DNA from: Pseudomonas cichorii
GTDB taxonomy: Bacteria > Pseudomonadota > Gammaproteobacteria > Pseudomonadales > Pseudomonadaceae
Assembly (NCBI RefSeq): GCF_003700275.1
Contig: NZ_RBRE01000003.1
Coordinates: 1-64,000 of the forward strand
Reading direction: 5' to 3'
Length of the DNA: 64,000 bases
Of the stretch, positions 18,571 through 28,632 are shown piece by piece. Numbering within the stretch: the first letter of the stretch is position 1; the number at the start of each line of letters is the position of its first letter. The translations under genes were made by a program, and so were the position numbers. The notes beneath the pieces are model-generated. The model saw nothing but the letters and a program-made list of their open reading frames with translations. It had not been told where the DNA came from and ran no database searches.

Positions 18571-18709
18571 GTTGTAGTCCTTTTCCCGATACTTATAAGA
18601 GTCTTTCTTATACAGTAGGCACTTCAAACCTTTTCCTTCTCCGATCACTGCGCCTGAGGCAATGGTTGTTCGGGCATCGCAATTATCAAATCCTGCGAGG
18701 AGCTGCGAA

Positions 18710-19789
18710 ATGCTCGGCAAAGCCTTCCTTCCCCTGATGCTGGTCGCATCGATGAGTCAGGCCGGTCAGACCGTCAAGGTATTCAGCTGGGTGGATTATT
18801 TCGCCCCGGACACGCTGAAAAACTTCCAGAAAGACACCGGCATCCAGCCCACCTATGACACCTATGATGGCAACGACGTCCTGGAGGAAAAGCTCAGGGC
18901 AAGAAATTCCGGTTACGACATTGTGGTGCCATCGAGCCATTTCATGGGCGGGCAGATTCAGCGGGGGGATTTGAAGAAGCTGGATAAAAGCCAGTTACCC
19001 AACTGGAAAAACCTCAACCCGGTTCTGCTCAAGGCACTCAAAGGCATCGACCCTGGTAACGAGCACGCCTTTCCATACCTATGGGGGACGACCGGCATCG
19101 GCTATAACGCTGCCAAGGTCAAGGCAGCGCTGGGCAGCGATGCGCCACTCAACTCCTGGGATATGGTTCTCAAGCCCGAGAACATGAAAAAGCTGGCCCA
19201 GTGCGGCGTGGCATTTATCGACAGCGCCCCCAGCGTACTGCCCATCGCGCTCAACTATCTGGGCCTGCCGCCACACAGCGAAAAACCAGAGGATTACGCA
19301 AAGGCCAAAACGGCGCTGCTCGCGATACGCCCTTACGTGCGTTACTTCAATTCGGTCGATTACGTGAAGGATCTGGCCAATGGCACAATTTGCGTCGCGA
19401 TCGGCTACTCAGGCGACATCATGCAGGCAGAGCGCAGCGCCCAGGAGGCTGGCAGCGACACTGAAATCAATTATCTCGTCCCCCGCGAAGGCGCGCCGAT
19501 GTGGTTCGACATGATTGCCATGCCAGTCGATGCGCCTGACGAAAAAGCTGCCTACGCCCTCATGAACTACCTGCTCAACCCAAAGGTGATGGCTGACATC
19601 TCCAACTATCTGCACTATGCGAACGGTAACGAGAAGTCCGAGGCGCTGGTCGATGCGGCAGTGCGCCAGGACACCCGAATCTACCCGGATGACGAAACCC
19701 TTGGCACTCTGTTTGTCCAGCAAGCACTGCCCACCAGGATTGAAGCGCTGAGACTGAATACATGGAAGGAGATCAAGGCCGGGCAATAA
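18710..19789 (+). CDS. Polyamine ABC transporter substrate-binding protein (PotF/SpuD-like)
   Basis: Protein of 359 residues, exported (signal LGKAFLPLMLVASMSQAG). Mature part begins VKVFSWVDYFAPDTLKNFQK and keeps the family's YDTYDGNDVLEEKL, YDIVVPSSHFM, WGTTGIGYN and YSGDIMQA segments, with ligand-cradling Trp, Asp and Tyr positions in place. Such proteins carry putrescine or spermidine to a PotGHI-type transporter in the periplasm. No permease or ATPase is nearby, so this is an orphan binding protein that may share a transporter or act as a sensor. GAGGAGC before 18710 decides the start. Confidence 0.9.
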   Translation: MLGKAFLPLMLVASMSQAGQTVKVFSWVDYFAPDTLKNFQKDTGIQPTYDTYDGNDVLEEKLRARNSGYDIVVPSSHFMGGQIQRGDLKKLDKSQLPNWKNLNPVLLKALKGIDPGNEHAFPYLWGTTGIGYNAAKVKAALGSDAPLNSWDMVLKPENMKKLAQCGVAFIDSAPSVLPIALNYLGLPPHSEKPEDYAKAKTALLAIRPYVRYFNSVDYVKDLANGTICVAIGYSGDIMQAERSAQEAGSDTEINYLVPREGAPMWFDMIAMPVDAPDEKAAYALMNYLLNPKVMADISNYLHYANGNEKSEALVDAAVRQDTRIYPDDETLGTLFVQQALPTRIEALRLNTWKEIKAGQ

Positions 19790-19814
19790 TCATCTTCCCG
19801 GGCCTTCAAAGTAA

Positions 19815-19838
19815 AAAACCGCCTGATCAGGCGGTTTT
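19815..19838. terminator. Bidirectional terminator between potF-like gene and mgtE
   Basis: A 24-base perfect palindrome, AAAACCGCCTGA and its complement, begins 26 bases after one stop and ends 18 bases before the stop of convergent mgtE. It has T runs on both strands. Confidence 0.88.
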
Positions 19839-19856
19839 CTTGTTTTAAAGCGACGA

Positions 19857-21305
19857 TCAAAGCAGAAAGATGGTCGCCAGCCCGAGGAAAATAAAGAACC
19901 CGCCACTGTCGGTCACCGCAGTAATCATCACACTGGCACCCATAGCCGGATCGCGGCCCAGACGCGCAAGCGTCATCGGGATCAGGACGCCCATGAGCGC
20001 GGCCAGCAGCAGATTGAGTGTCATAGCAGCCGTCATGACCACGCCCAGCGACCAGCTGTCATAGAGCAAGTAGGCAACCACCCCGATCACTCCGCCCCAT
20101 ATCAGGCCGTTGAGCAACGCAACCCCAAGCTCCTTGCGCAATAGCCGCGAGGTATTGCCGTTGCCGGTGCTGACCTGGTCCAGCGCCATGGCGCGCACGA
20201 TCATGGTAATGGTCTGGTTGCCGGAGTTACCGCCGATACCGGCAACGATCGGCATCAGCGCCGCCAGGGCCACCAGCTTCTCGATCGAACCCTCGAACAG
20301 GCCGATGACCCGCGACGCCAGGAACGCGGTAATCAGGTTGATCGCCAGCCAGGCCCAGCGGTTACGCAGCGAGCGCCATACCGAAGCGAAGATATCTTCC
20401 TCTTCACGCAGACCCGCCATGTTGAGGACTTCACTTTCGCTCTCCTCACGAATCAGGTCGACCATTTCATCGATGGTCAGACGACCAATCAGCTTGCCGC
20501 TCTTGTCGACCACCGGTGTGGAAATCAGGTCATAACGCTCGAAGGCCTGCGCAGCGTCATAGGCATCGTCTTCCGGATGAAAGCTGACCGGATCGTCGGC
20601 CATGACATCGCCGACCTGCTTGTCCGGATCATTGACCAGCAGACGCTTGATCGGCAGCACACCCTTGAGCACGCCGTCGTAATTGACCACAAACAGTTTA
20701 TCGGTATGGCTCGGCAGCTCCTTGAGCCGGCGCAGGTAGCGCAATACGACTTCCAGGCTGACATCCTCACGGATCGTCACCATCTCGAAGTCCATCAGTG
20801 CACCGACCTGCTCTTCGTCGTAGGACAGCGCGGAACGCACACGTTCGCGCTGCTGGACGTCCAGCGCTTCCATCAGTTCGTGAACGACATCACGGGGCAG
20901 TTCGGGGGCAAGGTCGGCGAGTTCGTCGGCGTCCATCTCCTTGGCCGCCGCCAGCAACTCGTGATCGTCCATGTCGGCGATCAGGGTTTCACGGACCGAA
21001 TCGGAAACTTCAAGGAGGATATCGCCGTCGCGCTCGGCCTTGACCAGTTGCCAGACCGTCAGGCGCTCCTCAAGAGGCAGCGCCTCAAGGATATAGGCGA
21101 CGTCCGCAGAGTGCAGGTCATCAAGCTTGCGCTGCAGCTCGACAAGGTTCTGGCGATGAACGAGGTTTTCTACGCGATTCTGGTTCTGACCTTCCTGACG
21201 GTGGATCAGGTCTTCAACCACACGCTGGCGCTGCAGCAGATCGACGACTTGAGCAAGTCGATCCTGCAAGCTTTCCTGCGTTTTCTTTACTTCTATTTCA
21301 GTCAT
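19857..21305 (-). CDS. mgtE: Magnesium transporter MgtE
   Basis: Protein of 482 residues. Order: an N-terminal superhelical domain (about 40-140), two CBS domains (about 145-265, with FHPEDDAYDAAQ and LIGRLTIDEMVDLI), a connecting helix, then five membrane helices from about 300. The pore region shows PIVAGIGGNSGNQT, the family signature. The cytoplasmic domains sense Mg2+ and close the channel. It forms dimers in the inner membrane. The ATG at 21305 is preferred to a longer frame. Neighbours give no further clue. Confidence 0.96.
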   Translation of the reverse strand: MTEIEVKKTQESLQDRLAQVVDLLQRQRVVEDLIHRQEGQNQNRVENLVHRQNLVELQRKLDDLHSADVAYILEALPLEERLTVWQLVKAERDGDILLEVSDSVRETLIADMDDHELLAAAKEMDADELADLAPELPRDVVHELMEALDVQQRERVRSALSYDEEQVGALMDFEMVTIREDVSLEVVLRYLRRLKELPSHTDKLFVVNYDGVLKGVLPIKRLLVNDPDKQVGDVMADDPVSFHPEDDAYDAAQAFERYDLISTPVVDKSGKLIGRLTIDEMVDLIREESESEVLNMAGLREEEDIFASVWRSLRNRWAWLAINLITAFLASRVIGLFEGSIEKLVALAALMPIVAGIGGNSGNQTITMIVRAMALDQVSTGNGNTSRLLRKELGVALLNGLIWGGVIGVVAYLLYDSWSLGVVMTAAMTLNLLLAALMGVLIPMTLARLGRDPAMGASVMITAVTDSGGFFIFLGLATIFLL

Positions 21306-21628
21306 AGGCGAACTCCACTCCCAGCAGCGGAGCACGCCGGGAGGTTCAATCAGTTGATTCTTGATTGGTGAAACGAGCTATTGAGTAACTACTGGGTAAG
21401 TCCATGGAGGTATTCCACAAGCCCCGGCGGGGCTGACGGGCGCAATGATACACCGCTTTGAGCGGATCGCACGTGAGAAAATTCAGGCAAGAACAGGCGC
21501 TTGCAAGACAAACCTGAGTGTTTTTGCGAGACAGCAGGGTTACGAAGTTACATTCAGCGAAGAAAACCCGCTCGCCGGGAGACAAGAGCGCAATTAGGGT
21601 GATGACTCACGTCATGGAGGACTCTGTA
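21306..21628. other. Divergent promoter region of mgtE and the envelope protein
   Basis: 323 bases between divergent genes. I found no tRNA, small ORF or riboswitch that I can support here; it should hold both promoters. Confidence 0.4.
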
Positions 21629-22117
21629 ATGCGCATCACACCCCGTGTTTTTCTTTGCAGCAACCTGCTCTGCCTGCCGATCTATGCCGAAGCCAATACC
21701 GTCCAGCGCTGTGAAGACCCGTCCGGCAAAGTCATGTTCACGACCCTGGGCTGCCCGCCCGGCCACAGCAGCGCGCTGCAGGAAGCTTACAACGCTCCCC
21801 CGGGGAGTCTGGTGCCGAGTCTGCCAGCCACCGAAAGCCGGCCTGTAGCCCGCAGGGAAATCGTTGTGGTCGGTCAACAGGACGATGGGTGCGGCAATCG
21901 ATTGAGCGCAGAACAGCGCCGCAAGGCCATCATCAATCAACGCACACCACCCGGCATGACCCGGCGCGACGTCGAAAGCCTGCTGGGCCGGCCCGACAAG
22001 GTCAGCAATAACAATGGAGAACTGCGCTACACCTACCATCTGAAAAATGGCCGTAGCAACCACGTGACATTCGACGCAAATGAATGCGTGAAAGAAAAAG
22101 GCAAAGGAAAGCGCTAG
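21629..22117 (+). CDS. Exported DUF4124/BamE-like small protein
   Basis: Protein of 162 residues. A short signal peptide (VFLCSNLLCLPIYAEA) is followed by VQRCEDPSGKVMFTTLGCP, which resembles DUF4124, then a proline-rich linker. The C-terminal 65 residues (PGMTRRDVESLLGRPDKVSN...YTYHLKNGRSNHVTFD) follow the SmpA/OmlA (BamE-like) pattern of GM-x-x-x-x-V-x-x-LLG-x-P. It probably sits in the periplasm; no lipobox is seen. GGAGG is eight bases ahead of the ATG. Confidence 0.75.
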   Translation: MRITPRVFLCSNLLCLPIYAEANTVQRCEDPSGKVMFTTLGCPPGHSSALQEAYNAPPGSLVPSLPATESRPVARREIVVVGQQDDGCGNRLSAEQRRKAIINQRTPPGMTRRDVESLLGRPDKVSNNNGELRYTYHLKNGRSNHVTFDANECVKEKGKGKR

Positions 22118-22124
22118 AAAGCAA

Positions 22125-22152
22125 AAAGCCCGCATCTTTCGATGCGGGCTTT
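22125..22152. terminator. Bidirectional terminator before the tRNA cluster
   Basis: AAAGCCCGCATC-TTTC-GATGCGGGCTTT, a 12-bp perfect stem eight bases after the preceding stop, flanked by A and T. It can end both the gene on the left and the tRNA transcript coming from the right. Confidence 0.9.
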
Positions 22153-22160
22153 CTGGTGTA

Positions 22161-22237
22161 TGGTGCACTCGACAGGATTCGAACCTGTGACCGCTCGGTT
22201 CGTAGCCGAGTACTCTATCCAGCTGAGCTACGAGTGC
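22161..22237 (-). tRNA. tRNA-Arg (anticodon ACG), copy 1
   Basis: 77 bases with CCA encoded at 22163-22161. Acceptor GCACTCG pairs with CGAGTGC; anticodon stem CTCGG/CCGAG encloses CTACGAA, anticodon ACG (read as inosine CG). T arm ACAGG-TTCGAAT-CCTGT. Same sequence as the copy at 22325. Confidence 0.97.
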
Positions 22238-22324
22238 ATTGGTATTTTTAGACCAGATCACCTCTGGTTGAAGCCAGTTATCCGGAAGTCTGTATTTAAC
22301 TACATTCAACCAGTTAACCTTAAA

Positions 22325-22401
22325 TGGTGCACTCGACAGGATTCGAACCTGTGACCGCTCGGTTCGTAGCCGAGTACTCTATCCAGCTGAGCTACGAGTG
22401 C
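22325..22401 (-). tRNA. tRNA-Arg (anticodon ACG), copy 2
   Basis: 77 bases, CCA encoded, identical by eye to copy 1 and 87 bases from it; the spacer is not repeated. It reads CGT, CGC and CGA codons, the main Arg codons in this genome, which explains a second copy. Confidence 0.97.
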
Positions 22402-22510
22402 ATGTGTTGGTGCCGCGCATTATAGGTCGTTAAATCATTTTGTAAAGAACTTTTTCTAGTAATTTCAACAACTTACAGAAGAAGCCAGATCCAACGCACT
22501 ACAGAAATAA

Positions 22511-22601
22511 TGGCGGAGAACGGGGGATTCGAACCCCCGACACCCTTGTGAGGTGTACTCCCTTAGCAGGGGAGCGCCTTCGGCCACTCGGCCAGCTCTC
22601 C
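22511..22601 (-). tRNA. tRNA-Ser (anticodon GCT)
   Basis: 91 bases, class II with a long variable arm (ACACC...GGTGT). Acceptor GGAGAGC, anticodon loop CTGCTAA (GCT) on a CTCCC/GGGAG stem, T arm GGGGG-TTCGAAT-CCCCC, discriminator G and encoded CCA. It lies between rsmA and the tRNA-Arg pair. Confidence 0.97.
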
Positions 22602-22663
22602 GCAACACGGGGCGTATAATAACCACCCTTTTCCCCGTTTGCAAACCAAAAATTCAATAAAAA

Positions 22664-22852
22664 TTAATGGCTTGGTTCTTCGTCCTTCTCTTTCTTGATG
22701 CGCAGGTAAATTTCTTCACGATGCACAGCTACTTCCTTGGGCGCATTGACACCAATACGCACCTGATTACCTTTGACGCCGAGCACAGTCACAGTGATCT
22801 CACCATCACCAATGATCAGGCTTTCTGCGCACCGACGAGTCAAAATCAGCAT
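22664..22852 (-). CDS. rsmA: Carbon storage regulator CsrA/RsmA
   Basis: Protein of 62 residues: [20 protein letters not shown], then [25 protein letters not shown] with the RNA-contacting Leu4 and Arg44 region intact. CsrA/RsmA binds GGA motifs in mRNA leaders and blocks translation; it is countered by small RNAs of the Gac/Rsm system. AGGAG precedes the ATG at 22852; an upstream frame to 22891 is not needed. It follows lysC on the same strand, as in other pseudomonads. Confidence 0.97.
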   Translation of the reverse strand: MLILTRRCAESLIIGDGEITVTVLGVKGNQVRIGVNAPKEVAVHREEIYLRIKKEKDEEPSH

Positions 22853-22989
22853 ACCTTTCTCCTTATGCATTTCAGGGACAACAGTCTGCAAAACCAGTAG
22901 GCATCAGCCTGCGACGAAAAAGCCACGAGCCAAGCCTGAGTATTGACCAGCGCGAAGAAAAGAACAGTCTTTGCCTTACGCCCAGCACA

Positions 22990-23024
22990 AGAAAACGAAA
23001 GGCGCGGTCAAGCCACGCCTTTCG
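22990..23024 (-). terminator. Terminator after lysC
   Basis: CGAAAGGCG at 22996-23004 pairs with CGCCTTTCG at 23016-23024; on the minus strand TTTCGTTTTC follows. The structure begins seven bases beyond the lysC stop and would set off rsmA as its own unit. Confidence 0.7.
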
Positions 23025-23030
23025 GGCAGA

Positions 23031-24263
23031 TCACTCACCCTGCCGCGGAGCATCCAGCTCAAAGGCCGTGTGCAGTGCGCGCACAGCCAACTCCAGGTAC
23101 TTCTCTTCGATCACGACCGAAACCTTGATTTCCGAAGTGGAGATCATCTGGATATTGATACCTTCCTTTGCCAGGGCCTCGAACATGCGGCTGGCAACAC
23201 CTGCGTGGGAACGCATGCCGACGCCGACGATGGAAACCTTGGCAATCTTGGTATCACCGGAAACTTCACGAGCGCCGATTTCGCGCGCGGTGGTTTCCAG
23301 AACCTGCAACGCCGACTGGTAGTCGTTGCGATGAATGGTGAAGGTGAAATCGGTGGTGTTATCGTGCGCAACGTTCTGCACGATCATGTCGACTTCGATA
23401 TTCGCCGCGCTGATCGGGCCGAGAATCTTGAAGGCAACACCCGGCGTGTCTGGCACACCACGGATAGTCAGCTTGGCTTCATCGCGGTTGAAAGCGATGC
23501 CGGAAATGATCGGCTGTTCCATGGATTCCTCTTCATCAATGGTAATGAGGGTGCCCGGCCCCTCCTTGAAGCTGTGCAGAACGCGCAGCGGGACGTTGTA
23601 TTTGCCTGCGAACTCTACCGCACGGATCTGCAACACCTTGGAACCGAGGCTGGCCATTTCCAGCATCTCTTCAAAGGTGATCTTGTCCAGGCGCTGAGCT
23701 TGCGAGACGACACGTGGATCGGTGGTGTAAACGCCATCCACATCGGTGTAGATCTGGCATTCATCGGCCTTCAGGGCAGCTGCCAGCGCCACGCCGGTGG
23801 TGTCGGAACCGCCACGGCCCAGCGTGGTGATGTTGCCGTTCTCGTCGACGCCCTGGAAACCGGCGACCACCACGACCCGACCGGCCTTGAGGTCGGAGCG
23901 GATCTTCTGGTCGTCGATCTGCAGGATGCGTGCCTTGTTGTGCGCGCTGTCGGTCAGGATTCGCACCTGATTACCGGTGTAGGACACCGCCGGCACGCCG
24001 CGCTTCATCAGCGCCATGGCCAGCAACGCAATGGTGACCTGCTCGCCGGTGGAGACAATCACATCCAGTTCGCGGGGAACCGGCTGATCGCTGATCTGCT
24101 TGGCCAGCTCGATCAGGCGATTGGTTTCGCCACTCATGGCCGACAGCACGACCACCAGGTCATCGCCCGCTTCGCGGAACTTCTTAACCTTGTCGGCGAC
24201 CTGCTCGATGCGCTCTACAGAGCCAACGGAGGTGCCTCCAAATTTTTGTACGATCAAAGCCAT
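23031..24263 (-). CDS. lysC: Aspartate kinase
   Basis: Protein of 410 residues. N-terminal kinase domain with KFGGTSVGSVERI, FQGVDENGNITTLGRGGSDT and TDVDGVYTTDPR; two C-terminal ACT domains (about 265-410) for feedback by lysine and threonine. It phosphorylates aspartate at the head of the lysine, threonine and methionine routes. The frame also has the internal start seen in this family for a small regulatory subunit, but I cannot show that it is used. alaS lies 92 bases upstream. Confidence 0.96.
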   Translation of the reverse strand: MALIVQKFGGTSVGSVERIEQVADKVKKFREAGDDLVVVLSAMSGETNRLIELAKQISDQPVPRELDVIVSTGEQVTIALLAMALMKRGVPAVSYTGNQVRILTDSAHNKARILQIDDQKIRSDLKAGRVVVVAGFQGVDENGNITTLGRGGSDTTGVALAAALKADECQIYTDVDGVYTTDPRVVSQAQRLDKITFEEMLEMASLGSKVLQIRAVEFAGKYNVPLRVLHSFKEGPGTLITIDEEESMEQPIISGIAFNRDEAKLTIRGVPDTPGVAFKILGPISAANIEVDMIVQNVAHDNTTDFTFTIHRNDYQSALQVLETTAREIGAREVSGDTKIAKVSIVGVGMRSHAGVASRMFEALAKEGINIQMISTSEIKVSVVIEEKYLELAVRALHTAFELDAPRQGE

Positions 24264-24355
24264 CTCAAAGCCGCCTCAAACCCGTTAAGGGCACCCATTA
24301 ACATTCAAATCCAAGTGCCGGGCCTGCCATGCGCCGGCAGGCCTGGAGGTTCGAC

Positions 24356-26980
24356 TCAGATACCCTGCTCTACAAAAGGAACAGTCAGCGCCAATGCCGA
24401 ATCCAGCGCACCGGCATCGACACCGCCACCTTGAGCCATGTCAGGACGTCCGCCGCCTTTACCACCGACGGCAGCGGCCGCTTGTTTCATCAAATCACCG
24501 GCTTTGAGTTGGCCAGTCAGGTCCTTGGTCACGCCTGCAACCAAGACAACCTTGTCTTCATGAACACTGCCGAGCAGGATCACTGCGCGGCCGAGCTTGT
24601 TCTTCAACTGGTCGACCAGCGCCAACAGCGCCTTGCCATCCTGACCATCCAGGCGAGTGGCCAGAACCTTGACCCCTTTGACATCCAGAGCAGCGGCAGA
24701 CAGATCGTCGCCCGCCGCACTGGCTGCCTTGGCCTGCAGTTGCTCCAGTTGTTTTTCCAGCTGACGGTTGCGCTCCAGCACAGCCGACAGCTTGTCCAGC
24801 AGGTTGTCGCGATTCCCCTTCACGAGGGTCGCAGCTTCCTTGAGTTGGTCTTCGGCCGAATTCAGCCATGCCAGTGCTGCGGCACCGGTGACGGCTTCGA
24901 TACGGCGCACGCCGGCAGCCACGCCACCTTCGCTGACAATCTTGAACAGGGCGATATCGCCGGTACGGTTGGCGTGAATACCGCCACACAGCTCGACGGA
25001 GAATTCACCGCCCATGCTCAGCACGCGCACGCTGTCGCCGTACTTCTCGCCAAACAGCGCCATGGCGCCTTTCTTTTTGGCGGTTTCGATATCGGTTTCT
25101 TCGGTGACCACCGGAGTGTTCTTGCGCACTTCGGCGTTGACGATATCTTCCAGGGCTCGCAGTTGCTCGGGCTTGATGGCCTCGAAGTGACTGAAGTCGA
25201 AGCGCAGACGCTGACTGTAGACCAGCGAGCCTTTCTGCTGGACGTGCTCACCCAGCACCTGACGCAATGCAGCGTGCAACAAGTGGGTGGCCGAGTGATT
25301 CAGGGAAGTGGCGCCGCGTACCTCGGCAGCAACCCGGGTTTCAAGCTGGGCGCCGACCTTCAGGCTGCCTGCGACAACCACGCCATGGTGCAGGAATGCG
25401 CCGCCGGTCTTGGTGGTATCGCGTACGTCGAAACGCACCGCACCCGCCTGCAGGTAACCGCTATCGCCTACCTGACCGCCAGACTCGGCGTAGAACGGCG
25501 TGCTGTCGAGGATCACAACGCCCTCTTCGCCTTCGCTCAACTGCTCGACCGACTGGCCATCCTTATAGAGAGCCACGACCTTCGCACTGCCGCTGGTGGC
25601 GGCATAGCCGGTGAACTCGGTGGCGACATCAACCTTGACCAGGCTGTTGTAGTCCATGCCGAACGAACTGGCCGAACGGGCACGTACACGCTGGGCTTCC
25701 ATTTCGCGCTCGAAACCTTCCTCGTCGAGGGTCAGGTTGCGTTCACGGGCGATATCGCCAGTCAGATCCATCGGGAAACCGTAGGTGTCGTACAGCTTGA
25801 ACACGACCTCGCCCGGTACGACAGAACCCTTGAGTTCGGCCAGATCCTGTTCGAGGATTTTCAGGCCCTGCTCCAGGGTCTTGGCGAACTGCTCTTCCTC
25901 GGCCTTGAGCACGCGCTCGATATGCGCCTGCTGCTGGGTCAGTTCCGGGAACGCAGTGCCCATCTCGGCAACCAGCGCAGCCACGATCTGATAGAAGAAG
26001 CTGCCCTTGGCGCCCAGCTTGTTGCCGTGACGGCAGGCACGGCGAATGATTCGGCGCAGAACGTAGCCACGTCCTTCGTTGGACGGCAGAACGCCATCGG
26101 CAATCAGGAAGCCACAGGAGCGAATGTGATCCGCTACGACCTTGAGCGAGGCCTGATTGTCATTGCTGCAACCGATGGCCTTGGCCGAAGCGCTCAGCAG
26201 GCTCTGGAACAGATCGATTTCGTAGTTGGAATGCACGTGCTGCAGGACCGCACTGACACGCTCCAGGCCCATGCCGGTATCCACCGAAGGCGCTGGCAGC
26301 GGATGCAGAACGCCATCGGCAGTACGGTTGAACTGCATGAAAACGTTGTTCCAGATTTCGATGTAACGGTCGCCGTCTTCTTCCGGCGAGCCAGGCGGGC
26401 CACCCCAGATTTCAGGACCGTGATCGAAGAAAATCTCGGAGCAAGGACCGCACGGGCCGGTATCGCCCATGGTCCAGAAGTTGTCGGAAGCGTAAGGCGC
26501 ACCCTTGTTGTCGCCGATACGCACCATGCGCTCGGCCGGAACACCGATCTCTTTGGTCCAGATATCGTAGGCTTCGTCATCGGTGGCATAGACCGTGACC
26601 CAGAGTTTTTCCTTGGGCAGGTTCAGCCATTTTTCCGAAGTGAGGAAGGTCCAGGCGTAGGTGATCGCATCGCGCTTGAAGTAGTCACCGAAGCTGAAGT
26701 TGCCCAGCATCTCAAAGAATGTGTGGTGACGAGCGGTGTAGCCGACGTTTTCCAGGTCATTGTGCTTGCCACCGGCACGTACGCATTTCTGACTGGTGAC
26801 GGCGCGGGTATAGGCGCGCTTTTCCTGGCCCAGGAAGCAATCCTTGAACTGGTTCATGCCTGCGTTGGTGAACAGCAGGGTTGGGTCATTGCCCGGAATC
26901 AAGGAGCTGGAGGCTACACGGGTGTGGCCTTGCTCTTCGAAGAAGCCAAGGAAGGCTTCACGGATTTCTGCGCTTTTCAT
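24356..26980 (-). CDS. alaS: Alanyl-tRNA synthetase
   Basis: Protein of 874 residues, the usual length. Class II catalytic core at the N-terminus ([36 protein letters not shown]), an editing domain with [11 protein letters not shown] and [12 protein letters not shown] (zinc-binding His and Cys), and the C-terminal Ala domain with a coiled coil ([14 protein letters not shown]) and a DHH-like glycine-rich end [15 protein letters not shown]. It charges tRNA-Ala and edits Ser and Gly. ATG at 26980 matches the family start [11 protein letters not shown]. Confidence 0.97.
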   Translation of the reverse strand: MKSAEIREAFLGFFEEQGHTRVASSSLIPGNDPTLLFTNAGMNQFKDCFLGQEKRAYTRAVTSQKCVRAGGKHNDLENVGYTARHHTFFEMLGNFSFGDYFKRDAITYAWTFLTSEKWLNLPKEKLWVTVYATDDEAYDIWTKEIGVPAERMVRIGDNKGAPYASDNFWTMGDTGPCGPCSEIFFDHGPEIWGGPPGSPEEDGDRYIEIWNNVFMQFNRTADGVLHPLPAPSVDTGMGLERVSAVLQHVHSNYEIDLFQSLLSASAKAIGCSNDNQASLKVVADHIRSCGFLIADGVLPSNEGRGYVLRRIIRRACRHGNKLGAKGSFFYQIVAALVAEMGTAFPELTQQQAHIERVLKAEEEQFAKTLEQGLKILEQDLAELKGSVVPGEVVFKLYDTYGFPMDLTGDIARERNLTLDEEGFEREMEAQRVRARSASSFGMDYNSLVKVDVATEFTGYAATSGSAKVVALYKDGQSVEQLSEGEEGVVILDSTPFYAESGGQVGDSGYLQAGAVRFDVRDTTKTGGAFLHHGVVVAGSLKVGAQLETRVAAEVRGATSLNHSATHLLHAALRQVLGEHVQQKGSLVYSQRLRFDFSHFEAIKPEQLRALEDIVNAEVRKNTPVVTEETDIETAKKKGAMALFGEKYGDSVRVLSMGGEFSVELCGGIHANRTGDIALFKIVSEGGVAAGVRRIEAVTGAAALAWLNSAEDQLKEAATLVKGNRDNLLDKLSAVLERNRQLEKQLEQLQAKAASAAGDDLSAAALDVKGVKVLATRLDGQDGKALLALVDQLKNKLGRAVILLGSVHEDKVVLVAGVTKDLTGQLKAGDLMKQAAAAVGGKGGGRPDMAQGGGVDAGALDSALALTVPFVEQGI

Positions 26981-27124
26981 AGGTTCTTCCACGGAGACTG
27001 CAGCCAGAGGCAAATGCAAAACGTCAAATGACGTAGCGACGGCAAAGGGCCGCATTATATAGGCGTTGCGTCCTCGGTACAGCGTGTTTGTACGATAGAA
27101 ACCAGTAACTGGACTATCGGCATC

Positions 27125-28129
27125 TTATATGCGTGCAAACTCGGCGAATACGGCGATCACCCGCTCAAGCTGGGCACGCGAAACATTCATGTGGGTGACC
27201 ATGCGCAGACGCGGCGCGGCGGTGAGCCTGATCTCCCGCTCGGCACAGAATGCCCTGAGCGAATGAGCCCGCTCCCCCATGCGCACATACACCATGTTGG
27301 TCTGCACAGGCTCGACTTCATAACCCAGCTCGCTCAAGGCCGCAGCCAGGAATGACGCATTGGCGTGGTCGTCGGCAAGCCGTTCGACCTGATGATCCAG
27401 CGCATACAACCCGGCAGCCGCGAGGATGCCGGCCTGACGCATGCCGCCACCGACCATCTTGCGCAAACGACGGGCCTTGGCGATCAGTTCCTCGCTGCCG
27501 CACAGTACAGAACCGACCGGGGCACCTAGTCCCTTGGACAGGCACACCGACACCGAATCGAAGTAACCCGCGATTTCCCGGGCATCGACGCCCAGCTTGA
27601 CCGCTGCGTTATATAAACGTGCACCATCCAGATGCAGGGCCAGGCCTTTTTCCTCGGTCAGCTTGCGCGCCGCCGCCAGATAACTCAGCGGCAGCACCTT
27701 GCCTTGCATGGTGTTTTCCAGGGCCAGCAGGCGTGTGCGGGCAAAATGGAAGTCGTCGGGTTTGATGCTTTCAAGGACCTGATTCAGGTCCAGCGAGCCG
27801 TCGGCCTGGACTTCCAGCGGCTGGGGCTGGATCGAACCCAGTACCGCCGCGCCGCCACCTTCATATTTGTAGGTATGGGCCTGCTGGCCGACGATGTACT
27901 CATCCCCCCGCTCACAGTGCGCCATCAAGGCCAGCAGATTGCTCATCGTGCCGGAGGGCACGAACAGAGCACGGGCAAAACCCAGGCGTTGCGCCAGCGT
28001 GGCTTCAAGAAGATTGACGGTCGGGTCTTCGCCGTAGACATCATCCCCGACCGGGGCATGCGCCATGGCGTCAAGCATACCGGCCGTTGGCTGGGTCACG
28101 GTGTCGCTACGCAGATCGATGACTGTCAC
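27125..28129 (-). CDS. ltaE: Low-specificity L-threonine aldolase
   Basis: Protein of 334 residues, PLP fold type I. Seen: [14 protein letters not shown] at the start, [13 protein letters not shown], the [10 protein letters not shown] pocket, and the Schiff-base lysine in [14 protein letters not shown]. It cleaves threonine and allo-threonine to glycine and acetaldehyde. GGGAG lies seven bases before the GTG at 28129, which I take as the start; the ATG at 28177 would add 16 residues with no family match. It is divergent from the FMN riboswitch. Confidence 0.93.
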   Translation of the reverse strand: MTVIDLRSDTVTQPTAGMLDAMAHAPVGDDVYGEDPTVNLLEATLAQRLGFARALFVPSGTMSNLLALMAHCERGDEYIVGQQAHTYKYEGGGAAVLGSIQPQPLEVQADGSLDLNQVLESIKPDDFHFARTRLLALENTMQGKVLPLSYLAAARKLTEEKGLALHLDGARLYNAAVKLGVDAREIAGYFDSVSVCLSKGLGAPVGSVLCGSEELIAKARRLRKMVGGGMRQAGILAAAGLYALDHQVERLADDHANASFLAAALSELGYEVEPVQTNMVYVRMGERAHSLRAFCAEREIRLTAAPRLRMVTHMNVSRAQLERVIAVFAEFARI

Positions 28130-28343
28130 GAATACACTCCCTGAAAACTCGAAAATCGATAATGCAGGCAACGTCAAGGTTGCAACAAGGCATTACTTGG
28201 GTTTGACATGATAATCAAGGTCCACAGCCCTCGACACCCAGTGTCCTTATAAGCAAAAGGTAGGGACACTGTACGAAAGTGTCCATGCAGGATCGAAAAA
28301 ACTGTGATAAAAATCCCGCGCCGACAACAAACAGTGTCGGCAA

Positions 28344-28505
28344 CGTTCTCAGGGCGGGGCGTAATTCCCCACCGGCGGTAATGGCGCGCAATGCGTCTAG
28401 CCCGCGAGCGCTTGGCGAGCTTCAGGTTTTACCGAAGCGCTTCAAGGTCAGCAGACCCGGTGTGATTCCGGGGCCGACGGTCATAGTCCGGATGAAGAGA
28501 GAACG
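28344..28505 (+). promoter_or_regulatory. FMN riboswitch (RFN element)
   Basis: All the consensus blocks are present: CGTTCTCAGGGCGGGG at the 5' side, ATTCCCCACCGGCGGTAA, AGCCCGCGAGCG, the variable hairpin, then GGTCAGCAGACCCGG, GTGATTCCGGGGCCGACGGT and AGTCCGGATGAAGAGAGAAC. P1 closes between CGTTCTC (28344-28350) and GAGAACG (28499-28505). It binds flavin mononucleotide and lies 127 bases before ribH. Confidence 0.96.
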
Positions 28506-28600
28506 GGATAGCGTCAACAGGAGCGTCTGCAAAACCGCTGCATGGACTACCTGGTTCATGAGGTTTTCTTACGCGAACTGAATCCCTTTCGATCCAATGC

Positions 28601-28621
28601 CCTGTTTTTTTCATAAACAGG
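28601..28621 (+). promoter_or_regulatory. Hairpin masking the ribH ribosome-binding site
   Basis: CCTGTTT (28601-28607) pairs with AAACAGG (28615-28621) around a 7-base loop. The right arm contains the first part of the AGGAG Shine-Dalgarno sequence (28619-28623) of ribH. This could be the expression platform that shuts translation when FMN binds upstream; the T stretch in the loop is not placed for termination. Confidence 0.5.
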
Positions 28622-28632
28622 AGTCAGAACAC

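Noticed and set aside
24329..27031. 900-codon open frame on the plus strand opposite alaS
   Set aside because: It mirrors alaS codon for codon; high GC and biased third positions keep the antisense frame open. No domain or ribosome-binding site.
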